A stretch of 64,000 nt of DNA from NCBI RefSeq assembly GCF_018598175.1, contig NZ_JAHESE010000002.1:310001-374000 (forward strand). The letters run 5' to 3'. The DNA is from Dawidia cretensis. Lineage in GTDB: Bacteria > Bacteroidota > Bacteroidia > Cytophagales > Cyclobacteriaceae. Shown here one piece after another: positions 44,044 to 52,947 of the stretch (within the stretch, counting starts at the first letter, position 1; each line of letters starts with the position of its first letter). A program made the translations under genes and the position numbers. A model generated the notes under the pieces. It had not been told where the DNA came from. It saw only the letters and a list, made by a program, of their open reading frames with translations, and did not search any database.

Positions 44044-46392
44044 ATGAAGTTTGATTTTTTACCGCGCTTCCGCGAAACCTGGCGTCGAGTGTGGGTTTCG
44101 TTTCAGAGCCGCACGACATTGCGAAAAATATTTTATGTCGCCGCGGCATTTATCGGTGCATCCGTGTCCGGCGTATTGATCCTGTTTATACTTACCTGGA
44201 CGGGAGCCCTCGGACATCTTCCCGATAAGGAAGAGCTGAAAGCCGTTGAAAATCCCCTGGCGACAGAAATATATAGCGCTGACAGCGTGCTGCTGGGGCG
44301 CTACTTCATACAGGAACGATCCAATGTTAACTACGCCACACTGCCGCGTCATGTGGTCGACGCTGTCGTGGCCACGGAAGACATACGTTTCTTTGAGCAT
44401 GGTGGCATAGATGGCAAGAGCCTCATGCGCGTGATGATAAAAAGCATCCTGCTGCAGCAGGAGTCGTCCGGTGGCGGCAGTACGTTAACACAACAGCTTG
44501 CTAAAAATTTATATCCCCGGCGTGAATACTGGCTGTTCTCGATGCCTATCAACAAAATCCGCGAAATGATTCTGGCTTCACGGCTCGAAGCGGTATACAA
44601 CAAAGAATCGCTGCTGGCATTATACCTCAACACAGTTCCATTCGGCGACAATACCTATGGCATCGAAGCCGCCGCGCAACGGTTTTATTCGGTACATGCG
44701 GCGGCACTCACCGTCGACCAGGCGGCCGTGTTAGTCGGCATGCTCAAAGCCACGTCGTATTATAATCCTCGTCTGCACCCCGAGCGAGCCACACTGCGGC
44801 GCAACGTCGTGCTGGCGCAAATGAGAAAATATAATAAGCTATCGCAGGAAGACGCGGCGACGGCACAGGCGCGGCCTGTCAGGCTTTCATATAACCAGAT
44901 CAGCCATCACACCGGGTTAGCGCCGTACTTCCGCGAATATCTCCGGGAAGAGCTGCAGGAGTGGTGTGAGCAACATACAAAAGCCAACGGTAAGCCCTAT
45001 AACCTGTATACCGATGGCTTAAAGATCTATACCACGATCGACTCGCGATTGCAACAATATGCCGAAGTCGCTGTGAACAATCAAATGGCGGGACTTCAGA
45101 AACGGTTCCTGGAACATTGGGGCAGTAAAGATCCCTGGTATAACAAACCGGCCGTTCTGGACAATGCCTTGCGTAAATCCGAGCGCTACCGGTCACTGGC
45201 CCGTCAGGGACTGGGCCATGAAGAGATCATCCATGCCATGCAGGAGGCGGTCCTCATGAATGTGCTCACGGAAGAAGGGGAGAAGGAACGTGTCATGAGC
45301 CCATACGATTCTGTTCGGCATTACCTCCGGTTTCTGCAGGCAGGTATGTTGGCCATCGACCCGCGTCAGGGTGCCGTCCGTGTGTGGGTAGGGGGAATCA
45401 ACCACCGGTTCTTTCAATACGACCACGTGCGGGAAAACACCCGCCGACAGATCGGCTCGACCTTTAAGCCGATCGTATATGCAGCGGCCCTGGAACAGGG
45501 TGTCGATCCTTGCGATTTTGTGTCCGCTGCAAAAACGGAATATACCAATGTCGAAGGCTGGAAGCCGGAAAATACGGAAGAGAACTACGACCGTAAGTAC
45601 TCACTCACCGGCGGCCTGACGTACTCGGTCAACACGGTGTCGGTACGCGTGCTGGAAAAAGCCGGCATTGACAACACCATCGCGCTGGCCCGCCGCATGG
45701 GCATCGAAAGCGACTTGCCGGCTGTGCCCGCCATCGCCCTCGGCGCAGCCAACATCTCAATGATTGAAATGGTGCGTGCCTATGCGTGCTTTGTCAACAA
45801 TGGCAAGACGAGCACACCCTACTACCTTACAGCCATCCACGACCACTCCGGCAAGTCATTAGAAGTTTTCACAGCCTCGGACAAGCCCGTACAGGCCATG
45901 TCGCCCGAAACAGCGCAGATGATGGTTGAAATGCTGAAACACACCGTCAACGAAGGCACCGCCGCCGGCCTCCGGTCGCGCTACGGCATACAAAACGACA
46001 TCGCCGGCAAGACCGGTACAACGCAATCCAACGCCGATGGCTGGTTCATTGCCATGACCCCGCGTCTGGTCATCGGTTCCTGGGTAGGTGCCGACGATCC
46101 GCGCATTCGGTTCCGCAAAACCTCGCTCGGTCAGGGAGCCCGCACAGCCCTGCCCATCGTCGGCGATTTCCTGCATCAGGTCAATGCCGATAACCGGTTC
46201 GTCAGCATCAGCCAGGCCCGCTTCCCCGCGCTCTATCCATCCCTGGCCGACAAGCTTGCCTGCGATCTATACCGATCGGACAGTAACATGTTCCAGCGCC
46301 TGTTCGGTAAAAAAGACAAAGAGGAAAAACGAGCCTTCGGCGAACCCGGGAAAAAGAAAAAGGGCTTTCTCAAGCGCTTGTTCGGACGCTGA
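44044..46392 (+). CDS. Penicillin-binding protein 1A (bifunctional transglycosylase/transpeptidase)
   Basis: The 782 residues have a short cytosolic start, a membrane anchor (FIGASVSGVLILFILTW), a GT51 transglycosylase with the catalytic Glu in VATEDIRFFEHGG and the second motif GGGSTLTQQLAKNLYP, and a transpeptidase with Ser472 in GSTFKP (SxxK), YSVNTVSV (SxN) and GKTGTT (KTG). It polymerises and cross-links peptidoglycan in the periplasm. The C-terminus is a Lys-rich tail (GKKKKGFLKRLFGR). The helicase promoter overlaps the space just after its stop. Confidence 0.95.
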   Translation: MKFDFLPRFRETWRRVWVSFQSRTTLRKIFYVAAAFIGASVSGVLILFILTWTGALGHLPDKEELKAVENPLATEIYSADSVLLGRYFIQERSNVNYATLPRHVVDAVVATEDIRFFEHGGIDGKSLMRVMIKSILLQQESSGGGSTLTQQLAKNLYPRREYWLFSMPINKIREMILASRLEAVYNKESLLALYLNTVPFGDNTYGIEAAAQRFYSVHAAALTVDQAAVLVGMLKATSYYNPRLHPERATLRRNVVLAQMRKYNKLSQEDAATAQARPVRLSYNQISHHTGLAPYFREYLREELQEWCEQHTKANGKPYNLYTDGLKIYTTIDSRLQQYAEVAVNNQMAGLQKRFLEHWGSKDPWYNKPAVLDNALRKSERYRSLARQGLGHEEIIHAMQEAVLMNVLTEEGEKERVMSPYDSVRHYLRFLQAGMLAIDPRQGAVRVWVGGINHRFFQYDHVRENTRRQIGSTFKPIVYAAALEQGVDPCDFVSAAKTEYTNVEGWKPENTEENYDRKYSLTGGLTYSVNTVSVRVLEKAGIDNTIALARRMGIESDLPAVPAIALGAANISMIEMVRAYACFVNNGKTSTPYYLTAIHDHSGKSLEVFTASDKPVQAMSPETAQMMVEMLKHTVNEGTAAGLRSRYGIQNDIAGKTGTTQSNADGWFIAMTPRLVIGSWVGADDPRIRFRKTSLGQGARTALPIVGDFLHQVNADNRFVSISQARFPALYPSLADKLACDLYRSDSNMFQRLFGKKDKEEKRAFGEPGKKKKGFLKRLFGR

Positions 46393-46413
46393 CGGCCATC
46401 GCGTCTTTTTCGT

Positions 46414-46421
46414 TATCTTTG
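46414..46421 (+). promoter_or_regulatory. Promoter box TATCTTTG of the helicase gene
   Basis: This is an exact TAnnTTTG match, 21 bases after the PBP1A stop and only 5 bases before the helicase ATG, so the transcript should start at or near the ATG. Confidence 0.6.
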
Positions 46422-46426
46422 GGGCC

Positions 46427-48253
46427 ATGCTTTCCGCCCCCGTTGATATCGAACGAAATATACTCTTTGACATGGCGGAGGAATTCATTCATCAAACCTC
46501 CCGCCCTGTATTCCTTACAGGCAAGGCCGGCACCGGTAAGACCACCTTCCTGCGGCACATCAAGAATACCACAAAAAAGAACACGGTTATCGTGGCGCCT
46601 ACCGGCGTGGCCGCGATTCACTGCGGCGGCACCACCATCCATTCCTTTTTTCAGCTGCCGTTCACGCCCTTTGTGCCCGACGTAAAGCCTGGCTTCGAAC
46701 ATGCCGACGACATGAGCGATAAATATTCGTTGCTGCAGGATCTCAAGCTCGATTCCGAGAAGCGCGCCGTCATTCGCGCGCTGGAGCTGCTTATCATCGA
46801 CGAAGTCTCGATGGTGCGTAGCGATACTCTCGACGCCATCGACACCGTACTGCGATACATTCGGCGGAAACCATACCGCCCCTTTGGGGGCGTGCAGGTG
46901 TTGTTCATCGGCGACCTGTTTCAACTGCCCCCCGTCATCCCCGACGACCAGTGGCGCATCCTGCGCGAATATTACGATGGACCATTCTTTTTCCAGGCGC
47001 GTGTCCTGCAACAGGTAAAGCCCCTGTACCTCGAGCTAAAGAAGATTTACCGCCAGCGCGATCCCGACTTCATTCGCATTTTGAACAATGTGCGCAACAA
47101 TACCATGGAAGAGGAAGACTACCTCCGGTTGCACGAACGGTATCAACCTGGCTTCCGCCCATCCGCGCACGAACAATACATCACGCTGACCACGCACAAC
47201 CACAAAGCCGACGCGATCAACGCCGGAGAGCTCGAAAAGCTGCCGGGGCCTACCTCGCGCTTCGAAGGAGAGGTACGTGGCGACTTTCCCGAACGCAACT
47301 TCCCGACCGACCGCGTACTGCACTTGCGCGTCGGCGCACAGGTGATGTTTATCAAGAACGACATGGAGCGCGTGCGCCGTTACTACAACGGCAAGATCGG
47401 ACGCATCACCCACATGACGTCCGATCGCATCGTCGTTATTTTTCCTGGTGAAGGACCCGAGCTGGAGGTGCAGAAAGACACGTGGAAAAATATCCGTTAT
47501 ACATTCAATCCCCGCACGCGACAGGTCGAGGAAGAGATCCTCGGAGAGTTTACCCAGTACGCCATTCGGTTGGCCTGGGCCGTGACCATTCACAAAAGCC
47601 AGGGCCTGACTTTCGAACGCGCCATCGTCGATGCCGGCAGCTCCTTCGCGGCAGGACAAGTATACGTAGCGCTAAGTCGGTGCACGTCGCTACAGGGCAT
47701 CGTGCTGCAATCCCGTATAGTTGCCAGCAGTATCATGACCGATGAACGCATCATTCGGTTTGCCCAGGAAGAAGCATCCCTCGAATCGCTGGGCCCCATA
47801 TTGCGACAAGAGCGGCGACAGATGGCATTGGAAGCGGTAGCCGCCCTATTCGACCTGGCTGGTGTTCAAGATGAGCTCATCCGCTTCCGTGACGAGTTGT
47901 CCCAACGCATGTTCCGCGACAAGGCCGATGCGGAAGCCATGACCGACGACATGGTCATGAAAATGAACGTCCTGCAAAATGTAGCACAGCGGTTCCAGGA
48001 ACAGCTCCGGCGCATCGTACAAGAGGCATCCGTCCAGAACGATTTCCAGCCGGCATACACTCGCCTCGAAAACGCGCGCGAATATTTCTGCACCCGCCTG
48101 CGGGACGACTTTCAGGGCCTGCTCGAAGAACATTACGAGATCATGAAAGACCGCCCCCGCGTAAAAAAATACCTGGGGGACCTACAGACCCTACGCGAAG
48201 CCATCGAACAGACCTACACCGACATCCAACGCTCCGCCGACGTAACCTTTTAA
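46427..48253 (+). CDS. Pif1/RecD-like DNA helicase with a C-terminal helical extension
   Basis: An open frame begins 113 codons earlier inside the PBP1A gene, but the ATG at 46427 follows a promoter box and precedes the first conserved residues, giving 608 residues. Superfamily 1B motifs are clear: Walker A GKAGTGKTT (32-40), APTGVAAIHCGGTTIHSFF (Ia), LLIIDEVSMV (II), VLFIGDLFQLPPV (III), the C-terminal UvrD-like part TIHKSQGLTFERAIVD (V) and VYVALSRCTSLQGI (VI). It should unwind DNA 5' to 3' with ATP, as in Pif1 proteins. The last about 160 residues are charged and helical and do not belong to the helicase core. No genomic partner points to a specific role. Confidence 0.9.
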   Translation: MLSAPVDIERNILFDMAEEFIHQTSRPVFLTGKAGTGKTTFLRHIKNTTKKNTVIVAPTGVAAIHCGGTTIHSFFQLPFTPFVPDVKPGFEHADDMSDKYSLLQDLKLDSEKRAVIRALELLIIDEVSMVRSDTLDAIDTVLRYIRRKPYRPFGGVQVLFIGDLFQLPPVIPDDQWRILREYYDGPFFFQARVLQQVKPLYLELKKIYRQRDPDFIRILNNVRNNTMEEEDYLRLHERYQPGFRPSAHEQYITLTTHNHKADAINAGELEKLPGPTSRFEGEVRGDFPERNFPTDRVLHLRVGAQVMFIKNDMERVRRYYNGKIGRITHMTSDRIVVIFPGEGPELEVQKDTWKNIRYTFNPRTRQVEEEILGEFTQYAIRLAWAVTIHKSQGLTFERAIVDAGSSFAAGQVYVALSRCTSLQGIVLQSRIVASSIMTDERIIRFAQEEASLESLGPILRQERRQMALEAVAALFDLAGVQDELIRFRDELSQRMFRDKADAEAMTDDMVMKMNVLQNVAQRFQEQLRRIVQEASVQNDFQPAYTRLENAREYFCTRLRDDFQGLLEEHYEIMKDRPRVKKYLGDLQTLREAIEQTYTDIQRSADVTF

Positions 48254-48309
48254 TCCCAACACCCAGCGTGCCAAAACATAAATGACCGTGTCATGTGCCC
48301 GTCCCTTAG

Positions 48310-48364
48310 CACGGACTCAACTCGGGCTATACTCGGATTATACTCGGACTCAACACGGAGACAT
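48310..48364. repeat. Five-copy 11-bp tandem repeat
   Basis: Five units follow head to tail: CACGGACTCAA, CTCGGGCTATA, CTCGGATTATA, CTCGGACTCAA and CACGGAGACAT. All share a C(A/T)CGG start, and the unit is close to one DNA turn. It sits between the helicase stop and the padR operator repeats. Confidence 0.7.
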
Positions 48365-48455
48365 CCTCCCTTTATCACTTCAGCTCACAGCCACTCTTTC
48401 CAATTGGATCAGCTGTTAAATTGCTGATATACAGTGCGATATTAAAAATATTGCC

Positions 48456-48513
48456 ATTTGTCTAACAAAACATATACAAATCCCGTTATTTGTTTTACAA
48501 AACATATACAAAT
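48456..48513. repeat. Duplicated 26-bp operator-like element overlapping the padR start codon
   Basis: ATTTGT, three variable bases, then ACAAAACATATACAAAT occurs at 48456-48481 and again at 48488-48513. The 17-base block is identical in both. Each copy is a dyad (ATTTGT facing ACAAAT) and the offset is exactly 32 bp, about three DNA turns. The second copy includes the first two bases of the padR ATG (48512). This fits an autoregulatory PadR operator. Confidence 0.72.
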
Positions 48514-48844
48514 GAGCAAAGAATACCTCGGCGAGTTTGAAGAATTGGTATTAACCATGGTAGGGGTATTAGGCGAAGAAGCCTATGGAAATGCCATTGT
48601 AACAGCCATTAAAGACCGCCTCGACCGCGAATCCAACCTCAGCGCCGTACACGTCACGTTGTACCGTCTCGAAGATAAAGGCCTGGTCAAGTCGACCATG
48701 GGCGGTGTCACAAACGCCCGCGGCGGCCGGCGGAAGCGAATCTTCAACATCACCAACGCCGGCCTCTCCATGTTGCGCACGATGAAAGAAGCCCGCATGG
48801 ACCTTTGGAAACTGATCCCGCAGCTTAACATAACCGCGGCATAG
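48512..48844 (+). CDS. PadR-family transcriptional regulator
   Basis: The ATG at 48512 (MSKEYLGEFEELVL) gives 110 residues; an upstream TTG in frame would add 18 residues of no recognisable content and cross the operator. The sequence fits the PadR winged helix: LTMVGVLGEEAYGNAIVTAIKD, VHVTLYRLEDKGLV (recognition helix) and the wing TNARGGRRKRIFNIT. A short C-terminal helix for dimerisation is present. PadR proteins repress neighbouring efflux-type genes until an effector binds. It lies 2 bases upstream of a permease with an N-terminal prefix domain, a pairing often seen in Cytophagales, so that permease is the likely target. Confidence 0.9.
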   Translation: MSKEYLGEFEELVLTMVGVLGEEAYGNAIVTAIKDRLDRESNLSAVHVTLYRLEDKGLVKSTMGGVTNARGGRRKRIFNITNAGLSMLRTMKEARMDLWKLIPQLNITAA

Positions 48845-48846
48845 CC

Positions 48847-51480
48847 ATGCACCAGCAATCCGGACAACCGCCCGCGATGGCCCTGCGCTTCCTGCGTTGG
48901 TTCTGCCCACCGGCCCTATGCGAAAGTATTGAGGGCGATTTGCTCGAGCAATTTGAAATAGATCATGCTGCTGTCGGCCATCGCATAGCCCGTCGCCGGT
49001 TTACCTGGCAGGTGCTGCGCTTCTTCCGCCCCGGCATACTGCTGCGAAACAAATTCTCGTACCCCCTAACCCCTGCATCGATGATACAAAACTACGGCAA
49101 GGTCATGCTGCGCGTCCTGTGGAAGCAAAAGACCCACGCGGCCATTCACATCCTCGGCCTCACCATGGGGTTGGCCTTCGCATTGATGACCGGCATCTTT
49201 GTCGACCAGGAGCTTCGTGTAAACAATTCGTTGCGCGATGTCGATCGCCTATACATGGCGGAAACGGCCACGACCGACGGTGCTTTCTGGCATCCCTTCC
49301 TATCACCCGCTCCATTGGCAGCAGCAGCCACCGAGCAGTATCCGTCGTTGTTCGAAGGATACTATCGCTACTGGGACAAGATGATTACCGTGTCCAGAGA
49401 AGACCAGCACTTCCGTATTCAGAGCCTGATCGGCGACTCGACCCTGGTCTCGTTCCTGGGGCTGCCCATATTGCATGGTGACGCCGTGAAGCCCTTCCGC
49501 GATACACGCTCCATGGTAGTCACGCGGACTACCGCGCTGCGATTCTTTAATCGTACGAACGTAATAGGCGAAGTACTCACACTGTCGGGTGAGTCGGGCG
49601 ATAGCAAGCGCTATGACTATACAATAACCGCCGTGCTCGACGACCTGCCCCGAAACTCCATCACCGACCTGCTGGACATGAATGCGCAGATTTTCCTGTG
49701 TCTGCAAAAAAACGATGTATATAATTTGAACGACCCCGCGAAATGGGAGAGTGGCGTCATGGTCAGCTACCTCAAGCTCCGCGCAGGCGCCATGCGTGCG
49801 GATGCCGAACAGGCCATCGCTAAAATCATGCAGACACAAACGCCCGAGGGCCTGCGCAAGCTTATCGTATCGCTCACCCCGTTGCGTACCTACTACCTGG
49901 AGGCAAATGACGGCCGCGTCAGGAAACTGGTCTATACCGTATCCGCCATAGCCGCCTTTATTCTGGTGCTTGCCGTGATTAATTTTATTAACATCACCAT
50001 TGGCAGCGCCTTGGGACGCCTCCGCGAGATTGGCGTGCGCAAGGCCATCGGCAGTCGTCGGGGGCAGCTCATCACCCAGTTCCTGTCGGAGTCGTTGGCC
50101 CTGAGCATCGGAGCGTTTCTGCTGGCATTGGGTGTATACATGCTGGCGCGTCCTTATGCCAGTGATGTGTTGGGCATCGCCCTGCCTGCGCTCGGTGATC
50201 TGAGTAGTAAGTTTACCGGCGTGATGCTTCTGCTTACGCTCACCGTGGGACTGCTTGCCGGTGCCTATCCTGCTTTCCTGCTTTCATCCTACAATGCCGT
50301 CGAATCACTTCGTAACAAGGCCTCATCGCTCAAGGCAGGCGGTGGCCTTTCGCGGTCTCTCGTCGCCCTGCAATTTATACTGGCCATGGGTGTCTTCGCA
50401 TTTTCCATCGTCATCACACGCCAGGTAGCATTCTTCTTACAAAAAGACCTGGGGTATAACAAAGACTATGTGTTGACGATCTCCTCCGTTCCGCGTCGCT
50501 GGTCCGAAGAAGGTGTACGCTCGATGGAAGCCGCACGATTGGAATTCCTGGCCTTGCCGATGGTAAAGAATGTAAGCCTGTCCTGGGAAATCCCCGCCGG
50601 TAACTATGGCAATCAGCTGCAGTTCTATCGCCAGGGAGTGGAGGAAGACAAAGCTCTCGACATGCCCATGCTGATGACCGACGAGCATTTTGCCGATACC
50701 TATGGTATCCCCATCAAAGAAGGTGTATTTCTGGCAGACGAACAACATGCCTGGCACCTGGGCGACCTCGTCGTCAATGAATCCGCCGGCAAGGCACTCG
50801 GCATAGGAGTAGGAGATAAGGTGCGAATAAAAGGCGACACGGTCGTGTTCACCGTCGCCGGTATCATCAAAGACTTTCACTTCTTCTCCCTGCACGAAAA
50901 TGTGAAGCCTATGGCCTTCCTACATACCCGTGGCACCAAAGCCTTCCGGCACTTCTCCATCAAGCTGGAGGCGGGCGATATGGCCGGCGCTGTAGCCGCC
51001 GTAGAAACGAAATGGCGCCGGGTATTTCCCGACGACCCGTTCGTATATGCCTTCATGGACCAGGAGCTGGCAAAACTGTATAAGAATGAAATTCGATTGA
51101 AAAAAGCCTCCAACCTGGCTACAGGGCTGATGCTGGTTATTGTCTTCACCGGCGTGTTTGGCATGGTCTCACTCGCGGTGTCGAAGCGTACCAAAGAAAT
51201 GGGCATCCGCAAAGTACTGGGTGCATCCGTCGACAGTATCATTCTGCTCATGTCGAAGCCCTACCTGATCTTGATTGGCCTGTCCTGTGCGGTGGCGACA
51301 CCGTTGGCCTACTACTTCAGCATCCAGTGGTTACAGGCATTCGTGTATCGCGTGCCGCCGGCCTGGTGGTGTTTTGTGTTGCCCGTCGTGGCCATTCTCG
51401 GCCTGACGTTGCTGTTGATAGCCGCCCGGTCGCTACGGACAGCATTGGCGAATCCCACCCGCGCCTTGCGGTATGAATAA
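48847..51480 (+). CDS. FtsX/MacB-type ABC permease with an N-terminal prefix domain
   Basis: The 877-residue protein begins 2 bases after the padR stop, so the two are translationally coupled. Residues about 8-75 (MALRFLRWFCPPALCESIEGD, then LLEQFEI) form the permease prefix domain seen in PadR-linked permeases, with no counterpart in the permease at 21915. The rest is the usual two-half layout: a helix at about 100-120, a MacB core, REIGVRKAIGSRRGQL near residue 395 and TKEMGIRKVLGAS near 780, and TRALRYE at the end. Substrate unknown; no ABC ATPase gene is present. Regulation by PadR is likely from the operator array upstream. Confidence 0.88.
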   Translation: MHQQSGQPPAMALRFLRWFCPPALCESIEGDLLEQFEIDHAAVGHRIARRRFTWQVLRFFRPGILLRNKFSYPLTPASMIQNYGKVMLRVLWKQKTHAAIHILGLTMGLAFALMTGIFVDQELRVNNSLRDVDRLYMAETATTDGAFWHPFLSPAPLAAAATEQYPSLFEGYYRYWDKMITVSREDQHFRIQSLIGDSTLVSFLGLPILHGDAVKPFRDTRSMVVTRTTALRFFNRTNVIGEVLTLSGESGDSKRYDYTITAVLDDLPRNSITDLLDMNAQIFLCLQKNDVYNLNDPAKWESGVMVSYLKLRAGAMRADAEQAIAKIMQTQTPEGLRKLIVSLTPLRTYYLEANDGRVRKLVYTVSAIAAFILVLAVINFINITIGSALGRLREIGVRKAIGSRRGQLITQFLSESLALSIGAFLLALGVYMLARPYASDVLGIALPALGDLSSKFTGVMLLLTLTVGLLAGAYPAFLLSSYNAVESLRNKASSLKAGGGLSRSLVALQFILAMGVFAFSIVITRQVAFFLQKDLGYNKDYVLTISSVPRRWSEEGVRSMEAARLEFLALPMVKNVSLSWEIPAGNYGNQLQFYRQGVEEDKALDMPMLMTDEHFADTYGIPIKEGVFLADEQHAWHLGDLVVNESAGKALGIGVGDKVRIKGDTVVFTVAGIIKDFHFFSLHENVKPMAFLHTRGTKAFRHFSIKLEAGDMAGAVAAVETKWRRVFPDDPFVYAFMDQELAKLYKNEIRLKKASNLATGLMLVIVFTGVFGMVSLAVSKRTKEMGIRKVLGASVDSIILLMSKPYLILIGLSCAVATPLAYYFSIQWLQAFVYRVPPAWWCFVLPVVAILGLTLLLIAARSLRTALANPTRALRYE

Positions 51481-51519
51481 AAAAAGAGGTCCAGCAAACT
51501 GAGCATTGCTGGACCTCTT
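51480..51519 (-). terminator. Terminator of the SusCD-metallohydrolase operon
   Basis: A fourteen-pair perfect stem (AAGAGGTCCAGCAA at 51484-51497 against TTGCTGGACCTCTT at 51506-51519) has an eight-base loop. On the minus strand it is followed by a T-run (51485-51480). It lies 20 bases after the stop of the Calx-beta gene. On the plus strand it also sits directly after the permease stop, but without a T-run there. Confidence 0.82.
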
Positions 51520-51539
51520 GCTATAATTACTATTGTCTA

Positions 51540-52895
51540 TTAACGGTTGAAGCTCCGCACGGTGTTTTGCAGACGAGCCGAACGATGGCGAACGTCTGCA
51601 GGCGCGGGTTTCGTCGACGTGCGGCGGCTGCCTTCACCGGCCACGGTGATCCCGGAAATGTTCCCGTAAACGCCGTCCCGTTTGGTAAACGTCTGGGCAA
51701 CAAGAGGAATCTGGCCGCCAGTTTGTTGATCCCAGGTGTTGTTGATGTTGTTCAGGGTATACTTGGCTTCTTTGACCGTTACATCATCCAGGAAGTCGCC
51801 GTCAGCAAACGTCGCATGCGCCACCAGGAAGTTGAGCTCGTTGTCGGTACCACTGAAGTAGATAGGGCTGACACCAAAGTCAGCATCCGGAAGTTCAAGT
51901 ACGTCTGGAATAATAATGGTCTCGGGCCGGTCAGTGAACCCAAATGCAGAGGAGAAGAACCTTTTAAGATCCTCTCCAGGGTCGGCGGCCCACAATAAAA
52001 GGTCCATATCAGCGCCGGAATCTTCCCATTCTAATTGGATAACTCTTCCATCTTGCTGATTGACTTGAATCTCCACCGGCTCCTGGTCTACTGCTGCTGC
52101 GACGGAATTTGAGGTTAGTGAGATTTCAATGGTCTCATCATCTTCCAGGAAGATGTCGGTGTAAATGAAGAGGTCGATTGTGGCAGTGGTGGCGCCTTTT
52201 TCAATTACGATTTCACCGCCTTCACCATTGACAACATAATAGTCGGCAAGGAATGACGCATCGTTTTCAAATGCGAACAAAGAATCGAGGGCACTGCCGT
52301 CCAGGGTATAGTTTAAGACTAGCCTTTCAGGAGCCGGTTTGCTCAGATTTAATACCACCGAAAGCTCGGTAACATCTTCGCTGGTAACAATGCTCGTTTC
52401 GTCGAACGAGATCTGTACAACGTCGCCTTCGTCCTCATCGTCCAGGATCGTTACTTTGGTCGTATTGTTCTCGGCAATATCTACATTGTCGACATCGACG
52501 TCGTCCAGGGTGATGTCGATGGTTTCATTACCCTCATATGCCCCGTCGGAAACAATTTGGATCTCGATCGCGCCGCTGGTTTCTCCTTTCTTGATGTCAA
52601 CCTCGCCATGATCGCCGATGATTTCATAGTCCGCCGCCGCGCCCGCCGCTGTCAATTTATCGACGGCCGTTCCGGCCAGTGTATACGACACTGTCATATC
52701 TTCCGCTGCGCCGCGATCCAGCACAATGTTTACAGTAACGACACCGCTGCCTTCGCCGGCGGATACCGTACTTTTTTCAAAGGAAAGAGTGGCGCGGGGC
52801 GTTGGCTCACTATCGTCGTCTTTACACGCCGACAGGCTTACACCAACAATGGCCAGCGCAAGCAAAGATTTGGTAATTGGATAAGGGTTTCGCAT
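51540..52895 (-). CDS. Calx-beta-domain lipoprotein
   Basis: The 451-residue protein has a lipobox before Cys24 (SLSACKDDD), so it should be a surface lipoprotein. Two Calx-beta-like domains follow: about 35-155 (ATLSFEKSTVSAGEGSG, then DGAYEGNETIDITLDD and TKVTILDDEDE) and about 160-285 (ISFDETSIVTSEDVTE, then DIFLEDDETIEISLTS). The last part has EWEDSGADMDLLLWAAD and a basic C-terminal tail of about 30 residues (SRRTSTKP..). Calx-beta folds bind calcium and often serve as adhesion modules. It is the last gene of the SusCD operon, 52 bases after the DUF4302 gene. Function in the locus is unknown. Confidence 0.85.
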   Translation of the reverse strand: MRNPYPITKSLLALAIVGVSLSACKDDDSEPTPRATLSFEKSTVSAGEGSGVVTVNIVLDRGAAEDMTVSYTLAGTAVDKLTAAGAAADYEIIGDHGEVDIKKGETSGAIEIQIVSDGAYEGNETIDITLDDVDVDNVDIAENNTTKVTILDDEDEGDVVQISFDETSIVTSEDVTELSVVLNLSKPAPERLVLNYTLDGSALDSLFAFENDASFLADYYVVNGEGGEIVIEKGATTATIDLFIYTDIFLEDDETIEISLTSNSVAAAVDQEPVEIQVNQQDGRVIQLEWEDSGADMDLLLWAADPGEDLKRFFSSAFGFTDRPETIIIPDVLELPDADFGVSPIYFSGTDNELNFLVAHATFADGDFLDDVTVKEAKYTLNNINNTWDQQTGGQIPLVAQTFTKRDGVYGNISGITVAGEGSRRTSTKPAPADVRHRSARLQNTVRSFNR

Positions 52896-52947
52896 GATTA
52901 TTAAGATTTAGGTTTTGTAACGGATTAGGGTTGTGTTATCATATGGG

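Noticed and set aside
46088-46426. N-terminal extension of the helicase frame into the PBP1A gene
   Set aside because: The 113 extra residues are low in conserved content, rich in Ser/Pro/Arg and overlap a well-supported gene. The promoter box and ATG at 46427 explain the start.
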